A DNA stretch of 11,052 nucleotides, from assembly GCA_934675625.1 (NCBI GenBank), contig CAKURH010000109.1, forward strand, positions 1 to 11,052. Direction: 5' to 3'. Shown in pieces: positions 5,451-11,052 of the stretch. This stretch comes from an uncultured Kiritimatiellota bacterium (lineage in GTDB: Bacteria > Verrucomicrobiota > Kiritimatiellia > RFP12 > UBA1067). Under the pieces are notes generated by a model. It was not told the DNA's origin. It did no database searches and saw nothing but the letters and a program-made list of their open reading frames with translations. A program made the translations under genes and the position numbers. The first letter of the stretch is position 1; every line of letters starts with the position of its first letter.

Positions 5451-5479
5451 TTCACGCAGAGCCGCAGAGTTCGCAGAGG
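5451..5479. repeat. GCAGAG-type dispersed repeat
   Basis: TTCACGCAGAGCCGCAGAG then TTCGCAGAGG shows three GCAGAG units about nine bases apart. Short repeats of this form are dispersed through many environmental bacterial genomes; on the minus strand they read PLRTLRLCVKT. Only one cluster lies in this window. Confidence 0.55.
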
Positions 5480-5535
5480 TCGATGTCTCGCCCTGCAGAT
5501 TCGGCGCGCCAGTTTGAAGGGTTTTAGCATTCACT

Positions 5536-5829
5536 TCATCGCGCGGCTTGTCTTGCACACATGGACAGCCTCGGATTGACGTGCGCCGCAGATCGGCGGC
5601 GAGACGGTTTATACGCCTTGATTTTCTCCGCCAGTTCGTAGATGTCCTCATCGGCGTCATTAAATTGATTCTCCCGCCATTTGGTATAGTCACGTGATGT
5701 ATCTTCAATCTCGCCCGTCCGCATGAGCGATTGAATACGCAACTTCGCCTCGGTTTCAAGGCGAACGCGCATCTGCCCCTGGTCGTCAAAGGGACGATTA
5801 TAGCAACAGTTGTCGAGATAGACTCTCAT
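5536..5829 (-). CDS. Truncated PIN-domain toxin-like protein
   Basis: A 97-aa frame opens MRVYLDNCCYNRPFDD, the classic start of one PIN-ribonuclease family. It supplies the first metal-binding aspartate, D6, and the second acidic residue, E25, in RLETEAKLRI. Similarity stops near residue 42. The remainder (DTSRDYTKWRENQFNDADED and on) lacks the later PIN aspartates and looks like a piece of another small protein, perhaps of antitoxin type, joined in frame. Residues after about 76 are Arg/Ala-rich and probably noncoding DNA read through. Full members are about 150 aa, so this should be inactive as a nuclease. ATG 5829 is preferred over upstream starts because those extend into the promoter repeat. 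The -10 box is 66 nt upstream, inside repeat copy 1. I regard it as a decayed chimera. Confidence 0.65.
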   Translation of the reverse strand: MRVYLDNCCYNRPFDDQGQMRVRLETEAKLRIQSLMRTGEIEDTSRDYTKWRENQFNDADEDIYELAEKIKAYKPSRRRSAAHVNPRLSMCARQAAR

Positions 5830-5839
5830 GCGCAGAATT

Positions 5840-5946
5840 GCAAATCGATTACGGCTTCCAAGGGCGATACCACCGTCGCCCAAGCGAACACACAAATTAT
5901 ACCACAAAACCGTACCGCCGTGTTTTCGGCGCTCGCGCCCTCTAAT
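5840..5946. repeat. Promoter-bearing direct repeat, copy 1
   Basis: These 107 bp match 6580-6687 with seven substitutions and one single-base gap by hand alignment, about 93% identity. Copy 1 sits directly upstream of the PIN gene on the minus strand and contains its -10 box. GGGCGA and TCGCCC inverted arms within it could form a small leader hairpin. At its outer end it joins a 26-nt fragment of the YkgJ gene. Confidence 0.9.
5896..5906 (-). promoter_or_regulatory. Extended -10 promoter in repeat copy 1
   Basis: Minus strand TGTGGTATAAT, the same form as at the sirtuin gene. It points to the truncated PIN gene and gives a leader of about 60 nt. Confidence 0.7.
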
Positions 5947-5971
5947 GCCGCACCTTCCCTTCGCGTGGACG
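5946..5971 (+). pseudogene. 26-nt scar of a second YkgJ gene copy
   Basis: These bases equal 6979-7005 of the intact YkgJ gene except for one missing C in a run of four. The fragment covers the CRTFPFAWT coding segment. It abuts repeat copy 1, whereas in copy 2 the YkgJ gene begins 33 bp after the repeat. A duplicated repeat-plus-YkgJ block with an internal deletion of about 290 bp explains this. Confidence 0.7.
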
Positions 5972-5982
5972 GAGGATTGTCT

Positions 5983-6579
5983 TCACTTCTGTGGCGCTTT
6001 TCGTATTCGGCGCACGGTGTGCTTGATCTTGCCGATAAAGAAGTTCAGCTCAAGAGAGGATTCGGTTTCGACGGCCTCAAGATCGGGCATGACGATATCG
6101 GCAATCGTCTCGCCGAAGTGCCGCATCATCCTTGAGCGTTTCTTTGGGTCTTTCTCCTTGTGAAGCTCAAGCAGTTCATTTTTCACCCCACGCACTCGTG
6201 CATACGTCTCGATGATGGCAAGCGTTGCGCGGGTCGCGACAGCGCCTTTTAGGATTGTTGCCAACATGTAGAGACCGCGCTCGGTCAGCACTTTGTATCC
6301 GCGTTTGGAATGTTGCCCTCGGCCAGTCTTTAAAGTCAAAACTTTTGACTTTAGAACCTCGGTTTCCTCCTTTGTCAGGTCGAGAACATATCCTTCGGGA
6401 AACTTGTCGGGATTGTTGCGAATCGCCTGTCCAACTTCACGAGGCTCTACGCCATACAAAGCCGCCACGTCCTGCGCCAAAAGCACAGGCTGATTTCGCA
6501 CGACGAACAGCCGAGATCGCACAGCCTGAAGATAGGCCCCCATGTCCCGACAGTCGGTCTTTAGCAGTTGATTTCTCAT
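5983..6579 (-). CDS. ORF6N-domain (phage-type regulatory) protein
   Basis: The 198-aa product carries an N-terminal ORF6N domain at about residues 22-107: LFVVRNQPVLLAQDVAALYG followed by VEPREVGQAIRNNPDKFPEG, LTKEETEVLKSK and a KRGYKVLTERGLYMLATIL segment. ORF6N and related KilA-N or BRO domains are DNA-binding modules of phages and mobile elements and of chromosomal relatives; partners are generally unknown. The C-terminal 70 residues are charged and helical and end in a basic tail (RRIRKAPQK). It is transcribed from the -10 box inside repeat copy 2, with 56 nt from box to ATG 6579. No Shine-Dalgarno is visible, and M13 is an alternative start. It lies alone between the two repeat copies, so it may have arrived or been duplicated with them. 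The frame is intact. Confidence 0.85.
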   Translation of the reverse strand: MRNQLLKTDCRDMGAYLQAVRSRLFVVRNQPVLLAQDVAALYGVEPREVGQAIRNNPDKFPEGYVLDLTKEETEVLKSKVLTLKTGRGQHSKRGYKVLTERGLYMLATILKGAVATRATLAIIETYARVRGVKNELLELHKEKDPKKRSRMMRHFGETIADIVMPDLEAVETESSLELNFFIGKIKHTVRRIRKAPQK

Positions 6580-6687
6580 GCAAATCGATTACGGCTTCCA
6601 ATGGCGATATCGCCGTCGCCCAAGCGAACACACAAATTATACCACAAAACCGCACCGCCGTGTTTTCGGGCACTCGCTCCTTCTAAT
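6580..6687. repeat. Promoter-bearing direct repeat, copy 2
   Basis: This is the partner of 5840-5946, in the same orientation and 740 bp away. It carries the ORF6N promoter on the minus strand and ends 33 bp before the YkgJ start on the plus strand. GGCGATATCGCC (6603-6614) is a perfect 12-bp palindrome here and is degraded in copy 1. Confidence 0.9.
6636..6646 (-). promoter_or_regulatory. Extended -10 promoter in repeat copy 2, for the ORF6N gene
   Basis: Minus strand TGTGGTATAAT, identical to that in copy 1. It gives a leader of about 50 nt whose sequence is nearly the same as that of the PIN gene. Confidence 0.7.
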
Positions 6688-6690
6688 CTT

Positions 6691-6699
6691 TGGTATACT
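6691..6699 (+). promoter_or_regulatory. Extended -10 promoter of the YkgJ-type gene
   Basis: TGGTATACT ends 21 nt before ATG 6721. Unlike the leaderless cases there is a ribosome site, AAGGA at 6711-6715, 5 nt before the ATG. Confidence 0.7.
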
Positions 6700-6720
6700 A
6701 TCGAGCATCAAAGGACAAGC

Positions 6721-7065
6721 ATGCCGACCGAACACACATTCCAGTGCCAATGCTGTGGCGCCTGCTGCCGGATTCCCGACGGCATCTGCCGCGTGAACGA
6801 GGCGGAAATCGCGCGCATCGCGGCCTTTCTCGGACAAAGCGAGACGGACTTCATTGCGCACGAGACCGACGTCGCGCCCGACCGCCGCTCGCTGATGCTG
6901 CGGAATACGTCCGATGGCGCGTGCGTCTGGCTGGACGCGCAGAACCGCTGTCGCATCCATCCCGTCAAGCCCGACAAGTGCCGCACCTTCCCCTTCGCGT
7001 GGACGAACGCCGACTCCGCCGAGATCTGTCCGGGGCTCAAAGTGTTGCGGGCGAAGCCTCTCTGA
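6721..7065 (+). CDS. YkgJ-family cysteine cluster protein
   Basis: The 114-aa protein has the Cys-rich pattern of the YkgJ / CxxCxxCC family, thought to bind zinc or an iron-sulfur cluster. FQCQCCGACCR holds C9, C11, C12, C15 and C16; C23, C68 (GACVWLD), C77 (NRCRIHPVKPDKC), C87 (CRTFPF) and C103 (EICPGL) complete the set. These are all the motifs expected of the family, and the length is normal to slightly short. The biochemical role is not established in general. ATG 6721 has AAGGA at the correct spacing and a -10 box 21 nt upstream. The gene points away from the ORF6N gene. Its last residues run straight into a VapC fragment, so the very C-terminus may have been altered at that junction. 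Confidence 0.9.
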   Translation: MPTEHTFQCQCCGACCRIPDGICRVNEAEIARIAAFLGQSETDFIAHETDVAPDRRSLMLRNTSDGACVWLDAQNRCRIHPVKPDKCRTFPFAWTNADSAEICPGLKVLRAKPL

Positions 7066-7166
7066 CGAATGATCTTCGGATCGCCGCATTGGCAATTCAG
7101 CATTCGCTCCCTCTTTGCTCACGAGACGTGCATTTCGAGAAGTTGCCTCAAATTGCGCGCCTATAG
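7065..7166 (+). pseudogene. C-terminal relic of a VapC-type PIN toxin
   Basis: The plus-strand frame reads TNDLRIAALAIQHSLPLCSR then DVHFEKLPQIARL and stop (7164-7166). This matches the end of VapC PIN ribonucleases: ND-x-x-IAA-A with the third acidic residue, then SRD-x-x-F with the fourth, and the final P-x-(I/L) tail. No N-terminal half precedes it in this frame; the frame runs back through the YkgJ gene. Similarity may begin a few codons earlier, near 7050. It is about a quarter of a VapC and cannot be active. Confidence 0.7.
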
Positions 7167-7619
7167 GCTTTTCACCGTCGAAAGTTGTGGTCGGCGCGGC
7201 CTTGGCCCTTCGGCCCGACAGCTCGCACAACTGCGACACACGCGCGTCGGAACGGGAAGCTGCTCGCTCGGTCTCGTCGTTCAGGTTTGCGCTTCTCACC
7301 GAAGACAATCGGCTGGCTTCAGCCTACCATACCTCGGCGAGACCACGGGCTGCGGACGAGACCTCTCCGACGCTTGCAAACCCTCGCTCCTCACTCGCGC
7401 CACTTCCCGCTCCTCCGCGCGGACACCGCACATTCTTGCGACAGCACGACAACACGCCCGTTCCGACCTAGCCCATTAGAATTTTCCGCATGAGATTCTC
7501 ATTTTTAGGCTATTTGCGCGAAATCCATTGTTTCTTGACGGTTTCTCCGGTTCATATTGGGGACAGGCCCCCTCAACCCTACCACTCAAACCCTACCATT
7601 GGGGGCTGCCCCTTTTCGT
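7167..7619. other. Noncoding stretch between the VapC relic and the ankyrin gene
   Basis: These 450 bp hold no supportable gene. The open frames are rich in Arg, Ser, Thr and Pro. Small inverted repeats are present (GTTGTG 7184-7189 with CACAAC 7226-7231; GTCGG 7190-7194 with CCGAC 7215-7219), giving a possible folded RNA, but there is no promoter or U-run to support one. The right end is the hairpin element at 7559-7612. Confidence 0.5.
7559..7612 (-). repeat. Hairpin element with internal direct repeat after the ankyrin gene
   Basis: On the minus strand, 7 nt past the stop, GGGGCAGCCCCC pairs with GGGGGCCTGTCCCC across a 28-nt loop. That gives 12 pairs with two single-base bulges. The loop contains TGGTAGGGTT twice, 14 bp apart (plus strand 7575-7584 and 7589-7598). 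No U-run follows, so it is either a transcript-stabilising 3' structure or a palindromic repeat element; standard termination is doubtful. Confidence 0.65.
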
Positions 7620-9641
7620 TCAGAGACCTTGTCCTTCCAGATATTCAAGAATGGCGGGTGTCATCTTTTCATTTCTCGCAGCCAGGACATTGCCGCCCAT
7701 GCGAACGATGTATTTGACCGTCGCAAGGTTGCACGACTGCACGGCCGCAATCATCGCGGCATCGGTGATTTCCGCGCCATTGGCAACGAGGGTCTTGACG
7801 ACGCTCAGGCATCCGTTTCTGGCGGCGGTGGGCAGTTCAACCGTCAGCAGACTCACGTCGCGAATCTTCCACGTGGCGACCGTGTATTCCACCGTCACGG
7901 AATCGTCCGTCTGAACGGCAAGTTCCAACGCTTTCGATGCGTCACTCGCCTGCGCCGGACAACCCACGAGAAGAACCTTGACCGCATTCAGTCGGTTCGC
8001 CTCAAGCGCAGCCATCCACGCCGTCAACTTCTTGTCGTTCTTGCTAACGAACTGCGCCCCGGCGCTGGAAAGGATGCCGATCAGTTCCGTATTGCCCGCA
8101 CGGGCCGCCGCAATGAGTGCGGTATCGCCGCCGTGCCCCCTGGCGTTGACATCCGCTTTTGCGGAAATGAGAGCTTTCGCAATCTCGACGCACCCATTGC
8201 GGGAAGCCAGTACAAGAGCCGTCTCCTTGTTGGCATCGGTCTTGTTCACGTCGGCGACCGCTGCGATGAGTGCCTTGACAGTGGCGAGGTCACCTCGCTT
8301 GGTGGCGAGAACGATTGCCGGACGCTTGAAGTCGTCATAGCGAGAAGCGTCATCGGGCGACGCGCCGAGCGTCTTTGCATAGCCAATCATTTCAGGCTGT
8401 CCGAGCAAAGCCGCGCCAGTGAGGACGGCCGCCGCCTCTTCCTTCGAGATGGGCAGTTTGCCGCGCTTCACGAGACGGAGCGTCCGCGCATAGTCCCCGA
8501 GAATGGCGCGATTTGCCTTGGCCGTCTGGGGAATCGCTTCCTCCGCGTGGGCGATATACTTGTCGAGGTCGAACTTCTCCGTCGCCTGACGCATCGCATA
8601 CAGGCGAGCGATGAACTCCTTTCTTGCCTTCTCGGCTGCGGCGAGCGCCTCGGCCTTGGCCTTTTCGGAAGCCTTTTCTGCGGCTTCGCGCTCCGCTTTG
8701 TCCTTCGCCTCACGCTCCGCTTTCGCCTTTGCTTCGGCGGCAATCTTCTCGGCGAGTTCCTTCGCCTTGAGGGCATCCTTGAGGGCGGAATCATACCACT
8801 TGTGGATGTTCTCGTTCAACTGCCGCGTCGTCATGTTGGGTATCTGTGAGCGCCGCACGTCCTCGGCCCTTTTGACGAGTGTCTGGACTTCCAGCTCGTA
8901 GGTCTTGCAGAAGGCATCTGCCTCGGATACGGAAATGTCCTGCGCCTGAAGCTGTCCGTTCAGAACCGAGAGCAGACTCTCAAGTTGTACGAAATTGGGA
9001 TCCTTTCTCGTTTCCGCCTCGTATGCGCCACGAAAGCCGTCAAGGAGCATCTGAACCTGCGTACGCTTCTTAGCCTCAAGGGAGTTTGCCTCGACCTCAC
9101 TCGCCTCCAGTCGCTTCACTTCACTTTGGATGCCGTCAATCGACTTGTCGATGCCATCAGAATAAGAGGCGACAGCGGGTTCCCTCTCCTGACGAAGGAA
9201 CGCGATAAGACCGTCCAAATCGCCGCGCTTCGTATAGTCGTTCTGTTTGGCATTCAGCTCGGCGTGGCGCAGTTCCCACTCCTTCGGGTTCACCCATGAG
9301 TTCAGAAGTCCCCATTTGACGCGGGCGACAGGAATGTCTATCCGCGCATTCTGCACAATGCCGAACTCATAGACAAATTTTCGTGCGACAGAGGGGCCTT
9401 CTTTCTGCAACCGTTTCGCGGTTCCCGAAACGAGGCGGGCGACACGATTTGAAATCTGCTCCGCCGTCGTGTCCCTTGCTACTGGAGCCGTTGCAACTCT
9501 TACCGCCGGACTTGACTTGAAAGTTCGCCCCGTCGTCGTGTCCTTTGTTGCCGAACGTGGCTCAGATGTCATTGTTTCGCAGCCCGTGAGGACTGTGCCA
9601 ATCGCCAAGGTGGCGACGAATCCATACATCAGCTTATTCAT
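7620..9641 (-). CDS. Lipoprotein with coiled coil and C-terminal ankyrin repeats
   Basis: The 673-aa protein starts with a lipoprotein signal, MNKLMYGFV...TVLTGC, with lipobox LTGC and modified C21. E22 rather than Asp follows, so outer-membrane retention is expected. Residues 22-60 are a Thr/Ala-rich linker and 61-283 a helical region of unknown family. Residues 284-342 are an Ala/Lys/Glu coiled coil, and 436-673 hold about six ankyrin repeats (clear units DLATVKALIAAVADVNKTD, ETALVLASRNGCVEIAKALI, DTALIAAARAGNTELIGIL, ARNGCLSVVKTLVANGAEI). Ankyrin repeats bind proteins, so a periplasmic scaffold is likely. ATG 9641 is chosen over the longer frame from 9731 because AGAGGA lies upstream and the signal peptide starts there. 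It lies 34 bp after the SHOCT lipoprotein gene, so the two form an operon. Codon use matches its neighbours and no frameshift is seen. The exact role is unknown. Confidence 0.88.
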   Translation of the reverse strand: MNKLMYGFVATLAIGTVLTGCETMTSEPRSATKDTTTGRTFKSSPAVRVATAPVARDTTAEQISNRVARLVSGTAKRLQKEGPSVARKFVYEFGIVQNARIDIPVARVKWGLLNSWVNPKEWELRHAELNAKQNDYTKRGDLDGLIAFLRQEREPAVASYSDGIDKSIDGIQSEVKRLEASEVEANSLEAKKRTQVQMLLDGFRGAYEAETRKDPNFVQLESLLSVLNGQLQAQDISVSEADAFCKTYELEVQTLVKRAEDVRRSQIPNMTTRQLNENIHKWYDSALKDALKAKELAEKIAAEAKAKAEREAKDKAEREAAEKASEKAKAEALAAAEKARKEFIARLYAMRQATEKFDLDKYIAHAEEAIPQTAKANRAILGDYARTLRLVKRGKLPISKEEAAAVLTGAALLGQPEMIGYAKTLGASPDDASRYDDFKRPAIVLATKRGDLATVKALIAAVADVNKTDANKETALVLASRNGCVEIAKALISAKADVNARGHGGDTALIAAARAGNTELIGILSSAGAQFVSKNDKKLTAWMAALEANRLNAVKVLLVGCPAQASDASKALELAVQTDDSVTVEYTVATWKIRDVSLLTVELPTAARNGCLSVVKTLVANGAEITDAAMIAAVQSCNLATVKYIVRMGGNVLAARNEKMTPAILEYLEGQGL

Positions 9642-9675
9642 TCGTTGTTCCTCTGCTTGCATTTGACAATTTGGA

Positions 9676-10548
9676 TTATTTGGTAAGTCGTTCCTTCTCG
9701 CGGTTGAATTCCTCTTCCGTGCAAAGCCCAAGTTCGTAGCGGCGCTTCAGTTCGGCAAGAGCATCTGCTTTGGAAACCGAAGTGTTCGTACGATGTGCTG
9801 CCGCAGGGGACATTTCCTTTGAGATCGGCGCGACCGTTGCCGTACGTCGCCACGCGGACGCAGGGGGGCGCGCAACAGAGGCTTCGCGTTCGCCACCCGC
9901 GAGACAGTTCACGATCTCGGTAGCCACAGATGCGGCAATTTTCGGGAATGCCGCCGCGTGGATGGCTTCGGTGATGTCCGTATCGTAGGAAATGCAATAG
10001 GCACCGTTTATGATCGGCGCCATGAACAGGACAATAGTCCAGCCGCATTCTGCGCCCCATGTGCGGTCAAACTCGGAATGACGAATCTCCAAATGAAGTG
10101 GTATCGTCTTAACGCGCGTCAGGGGCTGTCCGGCAACTTTCGACATGTCTATTGCAATTTCATAACGCGCATGGTACTTATAGCCAAGCCAGGCAGGTGT
10201 AAAGAATATAAATCCAGGCCACGACACAAGGAAATTTGCTCCGCTGCCCGAATAATCAGACTTCAAAGAAATCTGAACGGCCGCATCATACTCGGTTGCA
10301 TGACGGAGATTGTACTGCACATTGTAGTCAGCCTGTGTAGCCAACGCCCGCGCGACCTCCGATGCCAGAAGATCCGATTCTTCCGTCATAGTGCCGTCGA
10401 TAAGCTTCAGACGCAACCCGCGCTGAGAGAAATCACATGTACGGCTCGGCAGTTTCTCCAGATTGAAAATCTTGAGATTATGCGAACAGCCGCAGGCGAA
10501 TGCGAGCATCGCGATCATGCCGACCAAGTATCGATTGAGTTCAACCAT
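9676..10548 (-). CDS. Lipoprotein with C-terminal SHOCT domain
   Basis: The 290-aa protein opens with a signal sequence ending LAFACGC, most likely lipidated at C21 (C19 is possible). Residues 30-215 form a domain I do not recognise, containing two hydrophobic patches (NFLVSWPGFIFFTPAWLGY, 105-123, and TIVLFMAPIINGAYC, 171-185) that are probably buried strands or membrane-contacting loops. A low-complexity linker (220-258) leads to a SHOCT motif at 260-288: ADALAELKRRYELGLCTEEE followed by FNREKERL. SHOCT modules are short helical hairpins near protein ends, thought to mediate oligomerisation or protein contacts. ATG 10548 has AGGA 8 nt upstream. It is the first gene of the pair with the ankyrin lipoprotein, so the two probably work together at the cell envelope. 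The function is not known. Confidence 0.85.
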   Translation of the reverse strand: MVELNRYLVGMIAMLAFACGCSHNLKIFNLEKLPSRTCDFSQRGLRLKLIDGTMTEESDLLASEVARALATQADYNVQYNLRHATEYDAAVQISLKSDYSGSGANFLVSWPGFIFFTPAWLGYKYHARYEIAIDMSKVAGQPLTRVKTIPLHLEIRHSEFDRTWGAECGWTIVLFMAPIINGAYCISYDTDITEAIHAAAFPKIAASVATEIVNCLAGGEREASVARPPASAWRRTATVAPISKEMSPAAAHRTNTSVSKADALAELKRRYELGLCTEEEFNREKERLTK

Positions 10549-10656
10549 ATTTCATTCCTATGACTTTTCTCCTCATGCGATTTCTTTCGCAGAAACCCAG
10601 AGGAGAAGAGATTCCTGCGATTCGCGCCCGCACGGCGATTCGACACAAAAAGAAAG

Positions 10657-10777
10657 CCTCTCTTCGTGTTTCACGGGAGGCCCTGAGAATTGCCTTACAG
10701 GAAATACGAAGAGAGGAAGCGCGCTTGCGCTCCTCTGCAATGTATCGCCCTGTGTGAAATTTCTCAGGTTTCCCGTG
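10657..10777 (-). promoter_or_regulatory. Overlapping inverted repeats, candidate structured leader
   Basis: Arm A CCTCTCTTCGTGTTTC (10657-10672) pairs with 10701-10716 at 15 of 16 positions. Arm B, CACGGGAGGCCCTGAGAATT (10672-10691), pairs imperfectly with 10758-10777. A third hairpin, AGAGGAAGCGC, loop GCTT, GCGCTCCTCT, covers 10712-10736 with one bulge. The third hairpin shares bases with the right arm of A, so the folds exclude each other. All lie between the promoter candidate and the SHOCT lipoprotein start, as an attenuator or riboregulator would. Confidence 0.5.
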
Positions 10778-10800
10778 ACGATCGCTTTGCAGTTGCAAAT
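10756..10800 (-). pseudogene. Possible PIN-domain fragment
   Basis: The minus-strand frame reads CNCKAIVTGNLRNF, close to the C-terminal AIVT-x-N-L-x-x-F motif of PIN-family toxins. Neither side continues the homology. It is too short to be certain. Confidence 0.35.
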
Positions 10801-10936
10801 TGATTTGAGGTGTCCGGGGGTTGGAATCTGCGTCGGCTCACACGAAGTAGCTTGACGCCTGGAAACGCTTCCCGAACTCTGTCTTGCCTTCTCCAGTGTC
10901 GGCAGATTGCTCGCCTCTTCCTTCAAAAGCACTTGT

Positions 10937-10945
10937 AGTATATCA
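10937..10945 (-). promoter_or_regulatory. Extended -10 candidate for the lipoprotein operon
   Basis: Minus strand TGATATACT is the same form as at the ATPase gene. It lies 388 nt before ATG 10548, so the leader would be long. I find no closer -10 box. Confidence 0.5.
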
Positions 10946-11052
10946 TATTTTGTCCGTTCATGGGCGATTGCGCACGTAATGGGTCACTGAACAGCGGGGT
11001 ATAGAAACTCCGACAGCTGTCAAAGGTGCTCCGCTACCGCTGCGCCTGACGC

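Larger units (their letters stand above)
10549..11052. other. Upstream region of the lipoprotein operon
   Basis: I see no intact gene in these 500 bp. There is a minus-strand promoter candidate at 10937-10945, strong inverted repeats at 10657-10777, and a possible PIN fragment at 10756-10800. The last 100 bp (10950-11052) show nothing I can name. A 119-codon minus frame (10932-10573) has no domain beyond the short PIN-like stretch. Confidence 0.5.

Noticed and set aside
5687..5697. Plus-strand TTTGGTATAGT, similar to the promoter form
   Set aside because: It lies inside the PIN frame and is followed only by a nine-codon reading frame; likely chance.
5830..5907. N-terminal extension of the PIN protein into the promoter repeat
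   Set aside because: The extra codons cover the -10 box and leader, and the equivalent frame in copy 2 ends at the ORF6N start instead of joining that protein.
5840..6687. Insertion sequence bounded by the two direct repeats
   Set aside because: The enclosed gene is ORF6N, not a transposase, and the repeats lack terminal inverted ends.
7491..7507. ATGAGATTCTCATTTTT as a terminator
   Set aside because: The inverted arms leave almost no loop, so the hairpin would be very small.
7557..8849. 430-codon plus-strand frame
   Set aside because: It is antisense to the ankyrin lipoprotein, lacks any domain, and has the composition expected of a shadow frame.
10560..10757. Plus-strand 65-codon frame rich in Arg and Glu
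   Set aside because: It lies over the inverted repeats, which explain its repetitive charged composition; no ribosome site.

Overview
The window is about 11 kb of moderately GC-rich bacterial DNA with no rRNA, tRNA, CRISPR array or complete transposase that I can see. It reads as an accessory region: single genes and two-gene units from mobile or defence-associated families, separated by repeats and fragments of broken genes. Most promoters share one form, an extended -10 box (TGGTATAAT or TGATATACT) with no good -35. In three cases the -10 lies only 7-9 nt before the ATG, so those mRNAs should be leaderless. That promoter style, the outer-membrane-type lipoproteins and the gene families suggest a Gram-negative host, possibly of the Verrucomicrobiota/Kiritimatiellota/Lentisphaerota group. 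The taxonomic placement is inference, because no marker gene is present.

Layout. 63-542 (+): DprA-like SLOG-fold protein, with a 26-bp perfect palindrome in its 3' end. 603-1371 (+): nucleotidyltransferase-fold protein (DUF6036-like) overlapping a 64-aa gene. 1386-2042 (+): YczE-type membrane protein. 2176-2469 (+): MNT minimal nucleotidyltransferase antitoxin whose HEPN partner survives only as a 30-codon stub. 2559-3179: gene-poor stretch with probable relics of an outer-membrane barrel and of a regulator linker. 3180-3947 (-): sirtuin. 4170-5399 (+): AAA_14/DUF4143 ATPase, preceded by three 23-bp direct repeats whose last unit supplies the -35 box. 5536-5829 (-): broken PIN toxin. 5983-6579 (-): ORF6N-domain protein. 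6721-7065 (+): YkgJ-type cysteine-cluster protein, followed directly by the C-terminal fragment of a VapC PIN toxin. 7620-9641 and 9676-10548 (both -): a two-gene operon of lipoproteins, the first gene with a SHOCT tail and the second with a coiled coil and ankyrin repeats. 10549-11052: leader or promoter region of that operon with strong inverted repeats and a possible PIN fragment.

Two themes stand out. First, toxin-antitoxin material is present mostly in pieces: an MNT without an intact HEPN, an N-terminal PIN half, a VapC C-terminal tail and another PIN-like scrap. Second, promoter DNA has been duplicated as modules. An identical 20-mer drives both nucleotidyltransferase genes. A roughly 107-bp, 93% identical cassette precedes both the PIN and the ORF6N gene, and a 26-nt scar of the YkgJ gene next to the first copy shows that a larger block was duplicated and then deleted. 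The best candidate for an undescribed functional unit is the SHOCT/ankyrin lipoprotein pair with its long structured upstream region. The rest is better explained as known families being rearranged.
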